A stretch of DNA of 27,614 nucleotides, taken from positions 1 through 27,614 of the forward strand of contig CAJTRC010000030.1 in the NCBI GenBank assembly GCA_910578365.1, read 5' to 3'. Positions 8,392-16,807 of this stretch are shown here, one piece after another. Made by a program: the position numbers and the translations under genes. How positions within the stretch are numbered: the stretch's first letter is position 1; the number at the start of each line of letters is the position of its first letter. The stretch is from an uncultured Muribaculaceae bacterium. Its GTDB lineage: Bacteria; Bacteroidota; Bacteroidia; Bacteroidales; Muribaculaceae. The notes below the pieces were generated by a model that saw only the letters and a list, made by a program, of their open reading frames with translations, ran no database searches and was not told the DNA's origin.

Positions 8392-9263
8392 TGAAAGCCA
8401 AACACTATATTGTATTAATAGTATTTTGGGTCACGCTGCTTTCGGGCTCGGTGCCGGCAGCGGTGGCCCAGACCATCGTGCGCAAGAAAGAACTCGCTTC
8501 CGATACTGTAGCGCTGTCAGCCCGCATCCCTTCGGAGAAGGTGATTGTAAACGGCGATACGGTGAGCATGGTGATTCCGCAACGCAATTTTGGCCGCTAC
8601 GACCGCGGTCTGTTCAACTACCTGTTCATCCCCAAGGGGGAATGGGCCTTTGGTCTTACTGCCTCGTACGGCGAACTCAACACCGAAGATATACAGGTGC
8701 TGGGCATACTTAAAGACCTTGATTTCAAAGGTAAGATTTACTCCATAAAACCGTCGGTGTCGTACTTTGTGGCTTCAAACCAGTCGGTAGGTCTGAAATT
8801 CAACTATTCGCGTGGTATAGGCGACCTTGACAATCTCGGTGTTGACTTTTCCGAAGATCTCAATTTCTCGATTTCCGATGTCAGCTACTACACTCAGTCG
8901 TACGCTATTTCGGCATTTTACCGCAACTATGTCGGTTTGGGACTCGACAAGCGCTTTGCGGTGTTCAACGAGGTCGACCTTGCATTTTCGGGCGGTTCAT
9001 CGCGCTTCAAGCGTATCTACGACGGCGCTCCGCGCGACACCCGCACAATAATCACCGAGGCCTCGCTCAACTTCTCGCCGGGTTTGTGCGTGTTTATTCA
9101 GGACCATGTGTCGTTTAATATTTCGTTCGGTGTGTTCGGCCTGAAGCTGCGCAAGGAACACCAGACCACCGACGGGGTAGAGGAGGGCAGCCGCTTTACC
9201 TCGGGCGCGAATTTCCGCTTCAATATCTTTAATATAGCCTTTGGCTTGATGGTAGTGATATGA
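8391..9263 (+). CDS. Outer-membrane beta-barrel protein B, paralogue of the preceding gene
   Basis: This is a 290-aa exported protein. The signal peptide is residues 1-26 (ending AVAQ before TIVRKK). An extra N-terminal stretch of about 55 residues (SDTVALSARIPSEKVIVNGD) comes before the barrel. The barrel has the motif FIPKGEWAFGLTASYGE, matching FVPKGQWITGVSVSYSQ in the neighbour, and both share the later strands with YRNYVGLGLDKRFAVFNEV versus FRNYISLGHSTRFGLFNEV. It ends FNIFNIAFGLMVVI, a C-terminal barrel strand. Its start overlaps the stop of gene A by one base (TGATG), so translation is probably coupled. The pairing suggests a tandem duplication with divergence, possibly giving a hetero-oligomer or a pair with different partners; this is inference. 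Confidence 0.8.
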   Translation: MKAKHYIVLIVFWVTLLSGSVPAAVAQTIVRKKELASDTVALSARIPSEKVIVNGDTVSMVIPQRNFGRYDRGLFNYLFIPKGEWAFGLTASYGELNTEDIQVLGILKDLDFKGKIYSIKPSVSYFVASNQSVGLKFNYSRGIGDLDNLGVDFSEDLNFSISDVSYYTQSYAISAFYRNYVGLGLDKRFAVFNEVDLAFSGGSSRFKRIYDGAPRDTRTIITEASLNFSPGLCVFIQDHVSFNISFGVFGLKLRKEHQTTDGVEEGSRFTSGANFRFNIFNIAFGLMVVI

Positions 9264-10831
9264 TGAAATCAGTAGCTATACACACTATTATATATCTGGT
9301 TGCCGCGATGGCGCTGGGTTCGTGTCTGAAAGACGATATACCTTATCCGCATATACAGGCCAACTTCCGCAACATAGAAGCGGAAGGTGTTACTGCAGGT
9401 CCGGTAATCGACTCCATAAACCGTACGGTGACTTTGACTTTCCCCGAAACGGCAAATATATATAATGTCGACGTCACTGCCTATACCCTTACTCCCGGGG
9501 CATATATAGTGGGCGACAGCATCACGGGAGGCATCGACCTGTCGCAGCCGCGGAAGGTGACCTTGCGCCTGTATCAGGACTACGACTGGACCATAAGCGC
9601 CAGCCGTTCTGTGGAGCGATACTTTAGCGTTGCCTCGCAGATTGGCGCTACGGAAATAGATGTGCCGGGCCGACGGGTATTGCTGTCGGTTTCGTCGAAA
9701 GCAAATCTTGCCGCCATAGAGGTGCTGAGCTGCAAACTCGGCCCTGAAGGTTCAACCATGACTCCGGAACTGCGGGGCCGAACTGTCGACTTTACCCGAC
9801 CGCTGGAAGTGGAAGTCGACGACTGGGGGCACAGTTCCATCTGGACAATTTATGTGTCGACTACCGATGCGTCGGTTACCACAGCATCGGTCGACCCGTG
9901 GACAATGGTAGCCTGGGTGTACGGCGAGGCCGAGTCGGGCCGTACCAACGGTTTCGAATACCGTCTGAAGGGCGATACTCAGTGGATTCGTGTGCCGCAG
10001 TCCGATGTAGTGGAGCAAGGCGGCAGTTTCCATGTATGTCTGAAACACCTTTCGCCGCAGACCGACTATGAAGTACGCGCTTACTCCAACGAGGAGTACG
10101 GCGAGGTACTCGAATTCACTACCGGCAGCGTGCTGCAGGTACCCAACAACACCCTCGACTCCTGGTGGCTCGACGGCAAAGTGTGGAATCCCTGGCCGGA
10201 AGGTGGCGAACAATACTGGGATACAGGCAATAAAGGCGCCACTACACTGGGCCCGTCGAACTCCATACCTACCGACGACACCAGCAGCGGCACAGGCTGG
10301 GCGGCTGAGCTTCAGACCAAATTCGTGGGCATAGGCATGATTGGCAAACTGGCCGCCGGAAACCTGTTTGTAGGACGCTACGTGCGCACCGACGGAACCA
10401 ACGGCATTCTCAGCTTCGGCCGCGAGTTTGCCGAACGCCCCACCAAAATGCGCGGATACCTGAAATACAAGACAGCGCCTATAAGCAGCACCACAGCAGG
10501 CTTTGAGTCGATGAAGGGACAGCCCGACACATGTATTATATGGTGTGCGCTTATTGACCAGGCCGAGCCGCTCGAAATACGTACCAACCCGTCCAACCGC
10601 CAGGTGTTCGAACCCGATGCTGACTATGTGGTGGCATACGGCAAAGTGCAATATGGCGAAAATATAGACCAATGGATACCCTTTGAGTTCGAACTCGACT
10701 ATAAATCCACATCGCGCGTGCCACGTTATGTGATTATCACAGCGTCGGCAAGCAAATACGGTGACTATTTCACCGGCGGCGACGGAGCCGTGCTGTACGT
10801 CGACGACTTTTTGTTTGAATACGATTATTAA
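9260..10831 (+). CDS. PCMD-domain surface lipoprotein
   Basis: This 523-aa predicted lipoprotein has lipobox LGSC with the acyl cysteine at C22. Two similar beta-sandwich segments follow (about 45-115 and 125-205), each with a dyad of beta strands ending WTISAS or WTIYVS. A fibronectin-III-like segment (about 208-290) has LSPQTDYEVRAYSNE. The C-terminal half (about 295-523) is the putative carbohydrate metabolism domain: WWLDGKVWNPWPEGGEQYWD, TGNKGATTLG, LAAGNLFVGRYV, FGREFAERPTKMRGYLKYK and the terminal YVDDFLFEYDY. PCMD proteins resemble carbohydrate-binding jelly rolls and occur as surface lipoproteins in Bacteroidales; the ligand is not known. Either ATG 9260 (4-base overlap) or ATG 9263 (1-base overlap, as at the previous junction) can be the start. 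Confidence 0.85.
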   Translation: MMKSVAIHTIIYLVAAMALGSCLKDDIPYPHIQANFRNIEAEGVTAGPVIDSINRTVTLTFPETANIYNVDVTAYTLTPGAYIVGDSITGGIDLSQPRKVTLRLYQDYDWTISASRSVERYFSVASQIGATEIDVPGRRVLLSVSSKANLAAIEVLSCKLGPEGSTMTPELRGRTVDFTRPLEVEVDDWGHSSIWTIYVSTTDASVTTASVDPWTMVAWVYGEAESGRTNGFEYRLKGDTQWIRVPQSDVVEQGGSFHVCLKHLSPQTDYEVRAYSNEEYGEVLEFTTGSVLQVPNNTLDSWWLDGKVWNPWPEGGEQYWDTGNKGATTLGPSNSIPTDDTSSGTGWAAELQTKFVGIGMIGKLAAGNLFVGRYVRTDGTNGILSFGREFAERPTKMRGYLKYKTAPISSTTAGFESMKGQPDTCIIWCALIDQAEPLEIRTNPSNRQVFEPDADYVVAYGKVQYGENIDQWIPFEFELDYKSTSRVPRYVIITASASKYGDYFTGGDGAVLYVDDFLFEYDY

Positions 10832-10839
10832 ACAGATAT

Positions 10840-11940
10840 ATGACCAATAGAATAAACTGTTTAAGCGCCGCAGCTCTTATGGCCGCGGCGCTTGTGACAG
10901 GCGGCCATAACGTTTTCGCCGCCGAGGTTTCCGACTCATGTGCCAACATCTGCGCCACCGGTAACGCCAACTCCACTGTGAAGGGAGTCGACGACATACG
11001 CCGCTATCTGCCCAAAATCGGAGCGGCGTTGCGCCCGCGCTATGAACTGGATACCGAACATGGCAGCAGCCGGTTTCAGATTCGTAACGCCCGTGTGCGG
11101 CTTAGCGGCACTATTAACTCGGTAGTCGACTACTTCATGCAGACCGATTTTTGCGACGAGGGCAAGATAAGGATGCTCGATGCCTATGTGGGCTTCCGGC
11201 CCGACAGCCGATGGTATCTGCAGGTGGGGCAGACCCGCGTTCCGTTCTCGGTCGATGCCGCCCGTTCGCCCGGCAACTATCTGTTTGCCAACCGTTCGTT
11301 TATAGGTCGTTATATAGGCAACCAGCGTTCGGTAGGGCTTAGAGGCTGCTACACCCCGGCATCATTGCCAATAGCTATCGAAGGCGGTGTGTTCAATTCA
11401 GCGGCTATGGGCGAGCATGCTGTATGGCTGAAGCACTTTACCTATAGTATAGAGGCCCGCGGCACTATAGCCGGAATGCTTAGCCCGGTAGTTTCGTTCA
11501 AGAGCGATGTGCCCTCAGGCGGTGTCCGTTCAAATCTGCTGTCGGCGGCCGTGACACTGCGCAGCGGCCATTGGCTGGCCGAAGGTGAATATGTGCTGCA
11601 GACTTACAGCCACGGACGGTTCAAGCGCTGTCACGGCTATAACCTGCAGGGACAGTACATGACTCCGGTAAAGCTGGGCATGTTCAACCGCTGGAGCGCC
11701 GAACTGCGCTACGACGGCATGAGCGATCACTCAAATGCCGTGCTCAACTCCGATAACCTCCTCGAATGCACCAATATACGCCGCCAGCGCATAACCGCCG
11801 GAACTACACTGTCATACGTGCGAGGTTCAACACATGTCGACGTGCGCGCCAACTATGAACAGTATTTCTATCCGTCGGGCTACTCGGTGCCCGAGGGTGC
11901 GGGCAACAAACTCGTGACAGAGATTGTTCTATATTTTTAG
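10840..11940 (+). CDS. Porin of the phosphate-selective O/P family (OprO/OprP-like)
   Basis: This is a 366-aa outer-membrane protein. The signal peptide is residues 1-27 (ending NVFA before AEV). Family features seen: LPKIGAALRPRYELD, then FQIRNARVRLSGTI...DYFMQTDFCDEGKIRMLDAYVGFR, WYLQVGQTRVPFS, and a NRSFIGRYIGNQRSVGL stretch like the porin's early strands and constriction loop. The C-terminus is KLVTEIVLYF, a classical last barrel strand with terminal Phe. The family name reflects Pseudomonas proteins; in Bacteroidetes the substrate is usually unknown and need not be phosphate. It lies 8 bases after the PCMD gene and closes the envelope operon, supplying a pore next to a presumed glycan-binding lipoprotein. 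Confidence 0.85.
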   Translation: MTNRINCLSAAALMAAALVTGGHNVFAAEVSDSCANICATGNANSTVKGVDDIRRYLPKIGAALRPRYELDTEHGSSRFQIRNARVRLSGTINSVVDYFMQTDFCDEGKIRMLDAYVGFRPDSRWYLQVGQTRVPFSVDAARSPGNYLFANRSFIGRYIGNQRSVGLRGCYTPASLPIAIEGGVFNSAAMGEHAVWLKHFTYSIEARGTIAGMLSPVVSFKSDVPSGGVRSNLLSAAVTLRSGHWLAEGEYVLQTYSHGRFKRCHGYNLQGQYMTPVKLGMFNRWSAELRYDGMSDHSNAVLNSDNLLECTNIRRQRITAGTTLSYVRGSTHVDVRANYEQYFYPSGYSVPEGAGNKLVTEIVLYF

Positions 11941-12044
11941 TTAAAAATAGACATCCGACGAGGTAAATCGCCCGAAAATTCGTAAATTCGCATATTGTTG
12001 GAGTACATATAGCCACGCAATAATGATGAAATAATGCATATATT

Positions 12045-12740
12045 ATGATTGATTGTATATTACCACTTATATCAGTAACAGACATCTTCAACGCCAAGGA
12101 ATTTTTCGCTTGGTTTATTCAGAACGCAAGCTACCTTTTCGTATTCGTGTTTATGGTGGTGGAGAGTTCGTTCATTCCTTTCCCCTCCGAGGTGGTTGTG
12201 CCTCCGGCTGCCTATCTGGCAGTACAGCACGGAGCACATGCCGGTCAGGATATGAACGTGTATGTGGTGGTACTGGTAGCCACTCTCGGTGCCATAGCAG
12301 GAGCTATGATTAACTATGGGCTCTCGGTGTGGATTGGCCGCCCTATAGTGTACAAATTCGCCGACTCGCGACTGGGGCACGCCTGTATGATTGACCGCGC
12401 CAAGGTAGAGAAAGCCGAGAAATATTTCGATGACCACGGAGCATCCAGCACATTTGTCGGACGTCTGATTCCGGCTGTGCGCCAGCTGATAAGCATACCC
12501 GCAGGCATAGCACGTATGAACTTGCTCAAATTTGTGGTATTCACCGGTCTTGGCGCACTGCTGTGGAACGCCATACTTGCCGGCCTGGGAGTACTTCTGG
12601 CAAGCTATGTTTCAGTCGACGACCTCCTGCCGCAAATAGAAAAATACAACAGCTACCTCTCGCTGGCCGGTCTGCTGATTCTGCTGATCTGCGTGGCTGT
12701 AATACTGTATAACGCATTCAAGACAAAGAAACAAGCCTGA
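12045..12740 (+). CDS. DedA family membrane protein (SNARE-associated/VTT domain)
   Basis: This 231-aa inner-membrane protein belongs to a family whose members flip undecaprenyl phosphate or phospholipids and affect envelope integrity. Visible signatures: ESSFIPFPSEVVVPPAAYLA (about 41-60) with the conserved acidic residue and proline-rich re-entrant segment, EKYFDDHGASSTFVGRLIPAVRQLISIPAGIARM (about 125-158) with the key arginine pair, and two C-terminal hydrophobic segments. The length is slightly above E. coli DedA proteins (about 220). It starts the housekeeping run and ends only 2 bases before rpe. A possible -7 box TAAATTCG at 11981-11988 lacks a TTG partner, so I list no promoter. Which DedA subgroup it belongs to is not clear. 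Confidence 0.92.
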   Translation: MIDCILPLISVTDIFNAKEFFAWFIQNASYLFVFVFMVVESSFIPFPSEVVVPPAAYLAVQHGAHAGQDMNVYVVVLVATLGAIAGAMINYGLSVWIGRPIVYKFADSRLGHACMIDRAKVEKAEKYFDDHGASSTFVGRLIPAVRQLISIPAGIARMNLLKFVVFTGLGALLWNAILAGLGVLLASYVSVDDLLPQIEKYNSYLSLAGLLILLICVAVILYNAFKTKKQA

Positions 12741-12742
12741 TT

Positions 12743-13387
12743 ATGATAGTAAGTCCTTCGATTCTGTCGGCCGATTTCGGCCGCCTCGACCAAGATATAG
12801 AAATGCTCAACCGCAGTGATGCTCAGCTAATTCATTGCGACGTTATGGACGGAGTGTTTGTGCCGAACATCTCCTTTGGCTTCCCTGTAATCGAAGCCGT
12901 GGCACGCAAAGCCACCAAAGAACTGGATGTTCACCTGATGATTGTAAATCCGCAGAACTATATCAGTCAGGTGCGCGACTGCGGCGCTGCCATTATGAAC
13001 GTGCACCAGGAAGCATGCGTGCATCTGCACCGTACTGTACAGGCTATAAAGGACGCAGGCATGAAAGCAGCCGTAACCCTTAATCCTGCTACTCCGGTGG
13101 AAACCCTTACCGATATCATCACCGAACTCGACATGGTGCTGCTGATGAGCGTGAACCCGGGCTTCGGAGGGCAGAAATTCATTGCCAACACTGTAGCCAA
13201 GACACGCCGCCTGCGCAGCCTTATAGACCGGAGCGGCAGCAAAGCGCTGATACAAATTGATGGTGGCATAAACCATGAAACCGGACGGCTGGTAGCCCAA
13301 GCCGGCGCCGACTCGGTGGTGGCAGGCAGCGCTGTATTCAAAGCCGAAAATCCCGAATTATATATAAGCGAACTCGCTAAACTTTGA
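12743..13387 (+). CDS. rpe: Ribulose-phosphate 3-epimerase
   Basis: This cytoplasmic TIM-barrel enzyme interconverts D-ribulose 5-phosphate and D-xylulose 5-phosphate in the pentose phosphate pathway. The 214-aa length is standard. Seen: SPSILSADFGRL at the start; the metal ligands in LIHCDVMDGVFVPN (H31, D33) and DVHLMIVNP; MSVNPGFGGQKFI, the mobile phosphate-binding loop; and IQIDGGIN with the catalytic aspartate. VVAGSAVFK closes the phosphate site. All catalytic residues are in place. It is embedded between dedA (2-base gap) and ftsK (27-base gap), consistent with one transcript. Confidence 0.97.
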   Translation: MIVSPSILSADFGRLDQDIEMLNRSDAQLIHCDVMDGVFVPNISFGFPVIEAVARKATKELDVHLMIVNPQNYISQVRDCGAAIMNVHQEACVHLHRTVQAIKDAGMKAAVTLNPATPVETLTDIITELDMVLLMSVNPGFGGQKFIANTVAKTRRLRSLIDRSGSKALIQIDGGINHETGRLVAQAGADSVVAGSAVFKAENPELYISELAKL

Positions 13388-13414
13388 TGATAAACCTTTT
13401 CTTCGGAACACACA

Positions 13415-16132
13415 ATGGATGAATTTGGTATGAACGGCGACTCGCCGCGCAAACAGTCAACAGCCGGCAACACCGCTGCCGACAGTCGCGCCGAAGTACC
13501 GCGCCGCGAGGCAGCAGCACAGCGCCGGAAGACCCGTCCCGGCCAACGCGGAAAAGCCTCTTCAGAGCAGAAGCCCTACGGGGTGTCTGACTTTATTTTC
13601 GACCGCCGTACCCACATGGGGGTAGGTGTGGTGCTGATTGTGCTTGCTGTAATGATAGCAGTGACCACAATATCGCATCTGGCGCACGGAGCCGCCGACC
13701 AGAGCCTTACCGTAGGCCGCAGCGTAGTCGATATAGTCGAATCGGGTGAGCCGGTGCAGAACATCGGGGGCGCATTCGGTGCCAAACTGTCGCAGATGCT
13801 CATGGCCGAAGGACTCGGCGTGGGAGCTTTTGTGCTTGTGGTATGGCTTGCAATCATAGGCCTGAGCCTTGTGGGTGCCCGGCGCTGCAAGTTCTGGACT
13901 GTTACATTCCGCAGCCTCTTTACAGCAATAGCGCTGTCGGTGGTTGTGGGCCTGCTGACATACAACTCCGAATCCTATACCCACTGGGGCGGGGCTCACG
14001 GTCACTTTGTGAATCAGGTGCTGATTGAATACAGCAGCTGGCTGGGCGCTGTGTGTGTGTCGGTGATGATGCTCGGCCTCCTGGCGAGTGTGTATCTCAA
14101 CCCATTGATTAAGGCCAAGAAGGCCATGAACGAGAAACTTACCGCCTTGCGCGACGTTCGCCGCGAGCGCATCGAGCGTGACCGTCGGCGTTCGCTTCAG
14201 GATGTAGGCACTGCCGACGTGCAGAATGCCGATGCCAAGCTCGACTCCAAGCCCATCAGCTTTGACTTTGCCGACAAAGCCGGAACCGGCAGCGAAGAGC
14301 CTCCAGCCGCCGAAACGGCCTCGCAACTCTCCGACATGTCACTATGGCCTGAAAAATCCGGGGCCGATGATGACCCCGACTTTGTTGACCACATGCCTGA
14401 AACCGAAGTAAAAGAGAACAACATTGCCGATGACTTCGGCAACCTGAGCGATATGCCTGATGCCGGCTTCGGAAATATCGGCTTCAACATCGACAGCGAC
14501 GACGAACCCGACCTCGCTGACAAAGCCCCCGATAGCAGTTCAAGCACTGTCGAAGAACCGGATTTCAGCATTACTGAAGCCGAAAGCATCGAACAGGCGG
14601 ATACACATGAGACTCCGGGACAGCACAACAGCATCAATCTCCCTTACGACCCCCATGCCGACCTGTCGCGCTACAATATGCCCGGCGTCGACTTGCTCGA
14701 GGAGCGCGACTGTGGTCCCGTTATCGACGAAGGCGAGCAGGAAGAAAACAAGGAGATGATTGTAAACACCCTCAAAAGTTACAACATAGCCATAGCACGA
14801 ATCGAGGCCACAGTAGGCCCTACGGTGACACTTTACGAAATAGTGCCCGCCGAAGGTGTGCGCATAGCTCAGATTAAAAATCTCGAAGACGACATAGCCC
14901 TGAGCCTCGCGGCACTCGGCATCCGCATCATAGCCCCGATACCCGGTAAAGGCACAGTAGGCATCGAAGTACCCAATCGTGTGCCCCGGACAGTATCTAT
15001 ACGTTCCGTACTTGGAAGCAAAAAGTTTCACGAATGTACCATGAAGCTACCCATGGCAATGGGCACCACCATTAACAACGACGTGTTTATACGCGACCTT
15101 GCCGACATGCCCCACCTGCTGGTAGCCGGCGGTTCGGGTCAGGGCAAATCGGTAGGCCTCAATTGTATAATCGCATCGTTGCTGTACTACAAACATCCGT
15201 CGGAACTCAAATTTGTACTCATCGACCCCAAGATGGTTGAATTCAGCCGATACTCACGGCTGCAGAACCACTATCTGGCCAAACTCCCCGGCACCGACGA
15301 CCCCGTGGTGACCGACCCGCAGGAAGCCGTGGCAACGCTCAACTCGCTGTGCGAGGAAATGGACAACCGCTACCGCCTGCTGCGAGATGCCGGAGCAGTG
15401 AAAATAGTGGAATACAACCGAAAGTTCGTCAACCGTCAGCTCAACCCCGAGAAAGGACACCACTATCTGCCTTATATAGTGATAATCGTCGACGAGTTTG
15501 CCGACCTAATTATGACCGCCGGCAAAGAGGTCAGCCACCACATTATGCGTATAGCCCAAAAAGCACGTGCCGTGGGCATGCACATGATTATTGCAACCCA
15601 GCGCCCGTCGACCGACGTCATCACCGGCCCAATAAAGGCAAACTTCCTGGGACGTATCGCGTACCGCGTGCAGCAAATGGTCGACTCCAAGACCATCCTC
15701 GACCGCCCCGGCGCCAACCAGCTGATTGGCCGAGGCGACATGCTCTTCTCGCACAACGGCAAGATGGAGCGAGTACAGTGCGCTTTCATCGACTCCGACG
15801 AGGTCGACCGCCTGACACGCTTCGTCGACGACCAGATGGGCTACCCCGAGCCATATCTGCTGCCCGAGCCCAAAAACGAGAATGGCTTCGACGGTCCGGT
15901 GCTCGACCCCAACCAGCGCGACCCACTATTTGCCGACTGTGCCCGATTCATAGTCACACAGAGCAGCGCTTCCACATCGTCGCTCCAGCGCCGTTTCAGC
16001 ATAGGATACAACAAAGCCGGCAAAATCATGGACCAAATGGAAGCAGCCGGCATAGTGGGCGCATCGCAGGGACAGAAACCACGCGCTGTGCTTGTCGACT
16101 CAATCACCCTCGAATCGATACTCAACAACTGA
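13415..16132 (+). CDS. ftsK: DNA translocase FtsK/SpoIIIE
   Basis: This septum-anchored ATPase pumps DNA during chromosome segregation and activates XerCD dimer resolution. The 905 aa comprise: a basic N-terminal tail (1-55); four to five membrane segments (about 68-230); an acidic disordered linker (about 280-430) rich in DEPD/EPDF; the alpha/beta motor with Walker A GGSGQGKS (about 572-579), FVLIDPKMVEFSRY, Walker B IIVDEFADLI (about 690-699) and ATQRPSTDVITG; and the DNA-reading gamma winged helix (about 840-905) with SASTSSLQRRFSIGYNKAGKIMD. In the motor the usual ANFPARIAFRV reads ANFLGRIAYRV, a conservative-looking local change. It is followed 26 bases later by lolA, an adjacency also seen in E. 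coli. Confidence 0.97.
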   Translation: MDEFGMNGDSPRKQSTAGNTAADSRAEVPRREAAAQRRKTRPGQRGKASSEQKPYGVSDFIFDRRTHMGVGVVLIVLAVMIAVTTISHLAHGAADQSLTVGRSVVDIVESGEPVQNIGGAFGAKLSQMLMAEGLGVGAFVLVVWLAIIGLSLVGARRCKFWTVTFRSLFTAIALSVVVGLLTYNSESYTHWGGAHGHFVNQVLIEYSSWLGAVCVSVMMLGLLASVYLNPLIKAKKAMNEKLTALRDVRRERIERDRRRSLQDVGTADVQNADAKLDSKPISFDFADKAGTGSEEPPAAETASQLSDMSLWPEKSGADDDPDFVDHMPETEVKENNIADDFGNLSDMPDAGFGNIGFNIDSDDEPDLADKAPDSSSSTVEEPDFSITEAESIEQADTHETPGQHNSINLPYDPHADLSRYNMPGVDLLEERDCGPVIDEGEQEENKEMIVNTLKSYNIAIARIEATVGPTVTLYEIVPAEGVRIAQIKNLEDDIALSLAALGIRIIAPIPGKGTVGIEVPNRVPRTVSIRSVLGSKKFHECTMKLPMAMGTTINNDVFIRDLADMPHLLVAGGSGQGKSVGLNCIIASLLYYKHPSELKFVLIDPKMVEFSRYSRLQNHYLAKLPGTDDPVVTDPQEAVATLNSLCEEMDNRYRLLRDAGAVKIVEYNRKFVNRQLNPEKGHHYLPYIVIIVDEFADLIMTAGKEVSHHIMRIAQKARAVGMHMIIATQRPSTDVITGPIKANFLGRIAYRVQQMVDSKTILDRPGANQLIGRGDMLFSHNGKMERVQCAFIDSDEVDRLTRFVDDQMGYPEPYLLPEPKNENGFDGPVLDPNQRDPLFADCARFIVTQSSASTSSLQRRFSIGYNKAGKIMDQMEAAGIVGASQGQKPRAVLVDSITLESILNN

Positions 16133-16158
16133 TTGTTCCGAACTTTGTTATAACAGCA

Positions 16159-16764
16159 ATGAAACGAACCCTCACATATATAACAATGGTGATAGCAGTG
16201 GCCCTTGGAGCCTTTGCCGCCACTCCGCAGCAGCTTATGGCTACCGCTTCGAAAAAACTCGCCGACGCCCCCTCGGTAAGCTCCACCTTTACAATTGTGA
16301 CCAACGAAGGTCGGGGAGGACAGGCACTCGGCTCCATGCAGATGGCAAAAAAAGCATGCACCATCAGCGCCGGCGGAATGACAATGTGGTACGACGGCAA
16401 TACCCAGTGGGTATACTCCGTGGGCACCCAGGAAGTGAATATAAGCAAACCACAGATCGAGGATTTGCTTGAGTCCAACCCGTTTGTACTTATCAGCAAC
16501 TATGCAAGCCACTTCAATGTAGCTTCAGGCGGCAAAAACATAGCCGTGCTGACTCCTAAAAACAAGCAGAACTCAGGCATCGACAAGGCTACAGTAACAT
16601 TCGATGCCAACGGCTGGCCGGCAAAAATAAGTGTGAAATTCCAGAACGGCTCCACTATAAAGGTAGCCGTGAGCAAAATCACCATAGGCAAAGCCCTGCC
16701 TGCATCGACATTCCGCTTCGATCCGCGAAAATACCCCGAGGCCGATATAATCGACCTGCGATAA
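16159..16764 (+). CDS. lolA: Outer-membrane lipoprotein carrier protein (LolA-like)
   Basis: This 201-aa periplasmic protein shuttles lipoproteins from the LolCDE complex to the outer membrane. The signal peptide is residues 1-20 (MKRTLTYITMVIAVALGAFA). The mature part shows the LolA half-barrel pattern: STFTIVTNEG, GSMQMAKKACTISAGGMTMWYDGNTQWVY with the conserved aromatic W-Y-DG, then NPFVLISNY, and a C-terminal ASTFRFDPRKYPEADIIDLR with F-F-P near the end typical of Bacteroidetes LolA-like proteins. ATG 16159 is chosen because the signal peptide begins there; the same frame runs open far back inside ftsK. No LolB is seen, as is usual outside beta- and gammaproteobacteria. Confidence 0.88.
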   Translation: MKRTLTYITMVIAVALGAFAATPQQLMATASKKLADAPSVSSTFTIVTNEGRGGQALGSMQMAKKACTISAGGMTMWYDGNTQWVYSVGTQEVNISKPQIEDLLESNPFVLISNYASHFNVASGGKNIAVLTPKNKQNSGIDKATVTFDANGWPAKISVKFQNGSTIKVAVSKITIGKALPASTFRFDPRKYPEADIIDLR

Positions 16765-16807
16765 CACACTATACCAAATCATTCTTCCCAAAAACACTGT
16801 TAGAATT

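Noticed and set aside
9752..10672. Minus-strand frame of 306 aa opposite the PCMD lipoprotein
   Set aside because: No signal or family pattern; it is a shadow of the biased codon use of the real gene.
11940..12044. Terminator and promoter between the porin and dedA
   Set aside because: Only an AT-rich imperfect hairpin at the porin stop and a lone TAAATTCG without TTG partner; neither is strong enough to list.
15349..16158. Long upstream extension of the lolA frame inside ftsK
   Set aside because: The extension is Arg/Pro-rich noise in an alternative frame of ftsK; the LolA signal peptide begins at 16159.
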